Below, piece by piece: positions 4,891 to 5,456 of a DNA stretch of 5,456 nt; within the stretch, counting starts at the first letter, position 1; every line of letters starts with the position of its first letter. The notes under the pieces are model-generated. The model did no database searches, was not told the origin of the DNA, and was given only the letters and a program-made list of their open reading frames with translations. The stretch comes from Pseudomonadota bacterium (GTDB taxonomy: Bacteria; Pseudomonadota; Alphaproteobacteria; Sphingomonadales; Sphingomonadaceae). The stretch lies in NCBI GenBank assembly GCA_023422695.1, contig JAFAGN010000192.1, forward strand, positions 1-5,456, given 5' to 3'. The position numbers and the translations under genes are program-made.

Positions 4891-5456
4891 CTATATCGCG
4901 ATTTGGAAGCTTTCAGCGCGCGCAAGCCGCCAGGCGGCGCTGTAAAAGTCGCGTTCCGAAGCGCCATTTAGCAATTCTCCATGTTCCAGAAATATATGGA
5001 GCTGGGAGAAGAGCCGAATCTCCGTGAGGCTGACCCGGCGAACCAGGTGATGCGGTCCAAGGCGGCCGGGGTGGTCGAGCCCCGCGGCGGCGATCATCTC
5101 GGACAGCGCCAACAGGGTATTGCGATGAAAATTGTAAACGCGGGTGGCCTTGTCGCCCACGACGAGCGCGCGCTGGCGCATCGGGTCCTGCGTCGCGACC
5201 CCGGTTGGGCACAGATTTGTGTGGCACGACAACGACTGGATGCAGCCGATTGCGAACATGAAGCCCCGTCCGGCATTGGTCCAGTCGGCACCGAGCGCCA
5301 TCACCGTGGCGATATCGAAAGCGCTGACGATCTTGCCGGCGGCGCCGATCTTGATCTTTTGCCGGAGGCCCGCCCCGACCAGCGTATTGTGGACGAATAA
5401 CAGGCTTTCGCGCAGCGGCATGCCGAGATGGTCGGTGAACTCGAGCGGTGCGGCAC
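4891..5456 (-). CDS. FMN-binding glutamate-synthase-family protein, C-terminal part (start lies beyond the right edge)
   Basis: The 187 visible residues are the C-terminal part of a GltB domain-2-like protein; the frame stays open to the window edge, and the internal ATG at 5421 is not the start (AAPLEFTDHLGMPLRE runs across it). The FMN-barrel segments are clear: LLFVHNTLVG, IKIGAAGKIVSAFDIATVMALGADWTNAGRGFMFAIG. They are followed by the three-cysteine 3Fe-4S signature C-x5-C-x4-C in GCIQSLSCHTNLCPTG, with spacing identical to the large subunit of glutamate synthase. CPTGVATQDPMRQRALVV and FHRNTLLALSEMIAAAGL follow, and the end (YSAAWRLARAESFQIAI) matches the usual C terminus of the stand-alone roughly 500-residue family. 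These stand-alone proteins lack the glutaminase domain; their exact reaction is not settled, so I give no symbol. A link to nitrogen metabolism is possible, but the gene is not in the nitrate operon and points the other way. Confidence 0.92.
   Translation of the reverse strand, partial: AAPLEFTDHLGMPLRESLLFVHNTLVGAGLRQKIKIGAAGKIVSAFDIATVMALGADWTNAGRGFMFAIGCIQSLSCHTNLCPTGVATQDPMRQRALVVGDKATRVYNFHRNTLLALSEMIAAAGLDHPGRLGPHHLVRRVSLTEIRLFSQLHIFLEHGELLNGASERDFYSAAWRLARAESFQIAI

Noticed and set aside
4981..5400. Plus-strand open frame opposite the glutamate-synthase-family gene
   Set aside because: The minus strand encodes the conserved FMN and 3Fe-4S motifs; the plus frame has none.
1..5456. A wholly undescribed system such as a defence island, retron or CRISPR
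   Set aside because: All intact genes belong to known families; no repeats-spacer array, reverse transcriptase, nuclease or toxin-like gene is seen.

Overview
The window looks like chromosomal DNA from a GC-rich alphaproteobacterium, most likely a sphingomonad such as Sphingopyxis or Sphingomonas. The genus is an inference from codon use, protein style and gene order, not from a search. Four of its five genes read left to right and one, at the right edge, reads right to left.

Positions 246-3519 are the front part of a nitrate-assimilation locus. A NasT-type ANTAR antiterminator (246-827) overlaps a NasS-type cytoplasmic nitrate sensor (824-2035) by four bases. After a 248-base gap comes a NarK/NasA-type nitrate/nitrite transporter of the MFS family (2284-3519). 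The gap carries what this two-component switch should act on. It has two stem-loops with six-base loops of the form A-n-n-G-n-n (AACGAC and AATGAA), and then a strong intrinsic terminator whose 5' arm shares bases with the second stem-loop. The expected logic is as follows. Without nitrate, NasS holds NasT and the leader terminates. With nitrate, NasT is released, binds the paired hexaloops and lets polymerase read into narK and any genes behind it.

The locus then breaks off. Two bases after narK starts a secreted outer-membrane beta-barrel protein of the alginate-export/porin type (3522-4004). It ends after 160 residues, well short of a full barrel, and what follows is unrelated. No nitrite or nitrate reductase gene follows it in this window. 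Positions 4005-4422 contain no gene I can support, look lower in GC, and hold a striking palindrome-plus-T-tract terminator-like structure.

The right part holds ordinary chromosomal genes: an Rnk-type GreA/GreB-fold RNA polymerase-binding regulator (4423-4833) and, converging on it, the C-terminal 187 residues of an FMN-binding glutamate-synthase-family protein (4891 to beyond 5456). A long imperfect hairpin lies between their 3' ends.

I see no tRNA, rRNA, CRISPR array or intact mobile element. The most informative items are the RNA leader, an Asp-to-Asn change at the expected phosphorylation site of NasT, and the abrupt loss of the rest of the operon.
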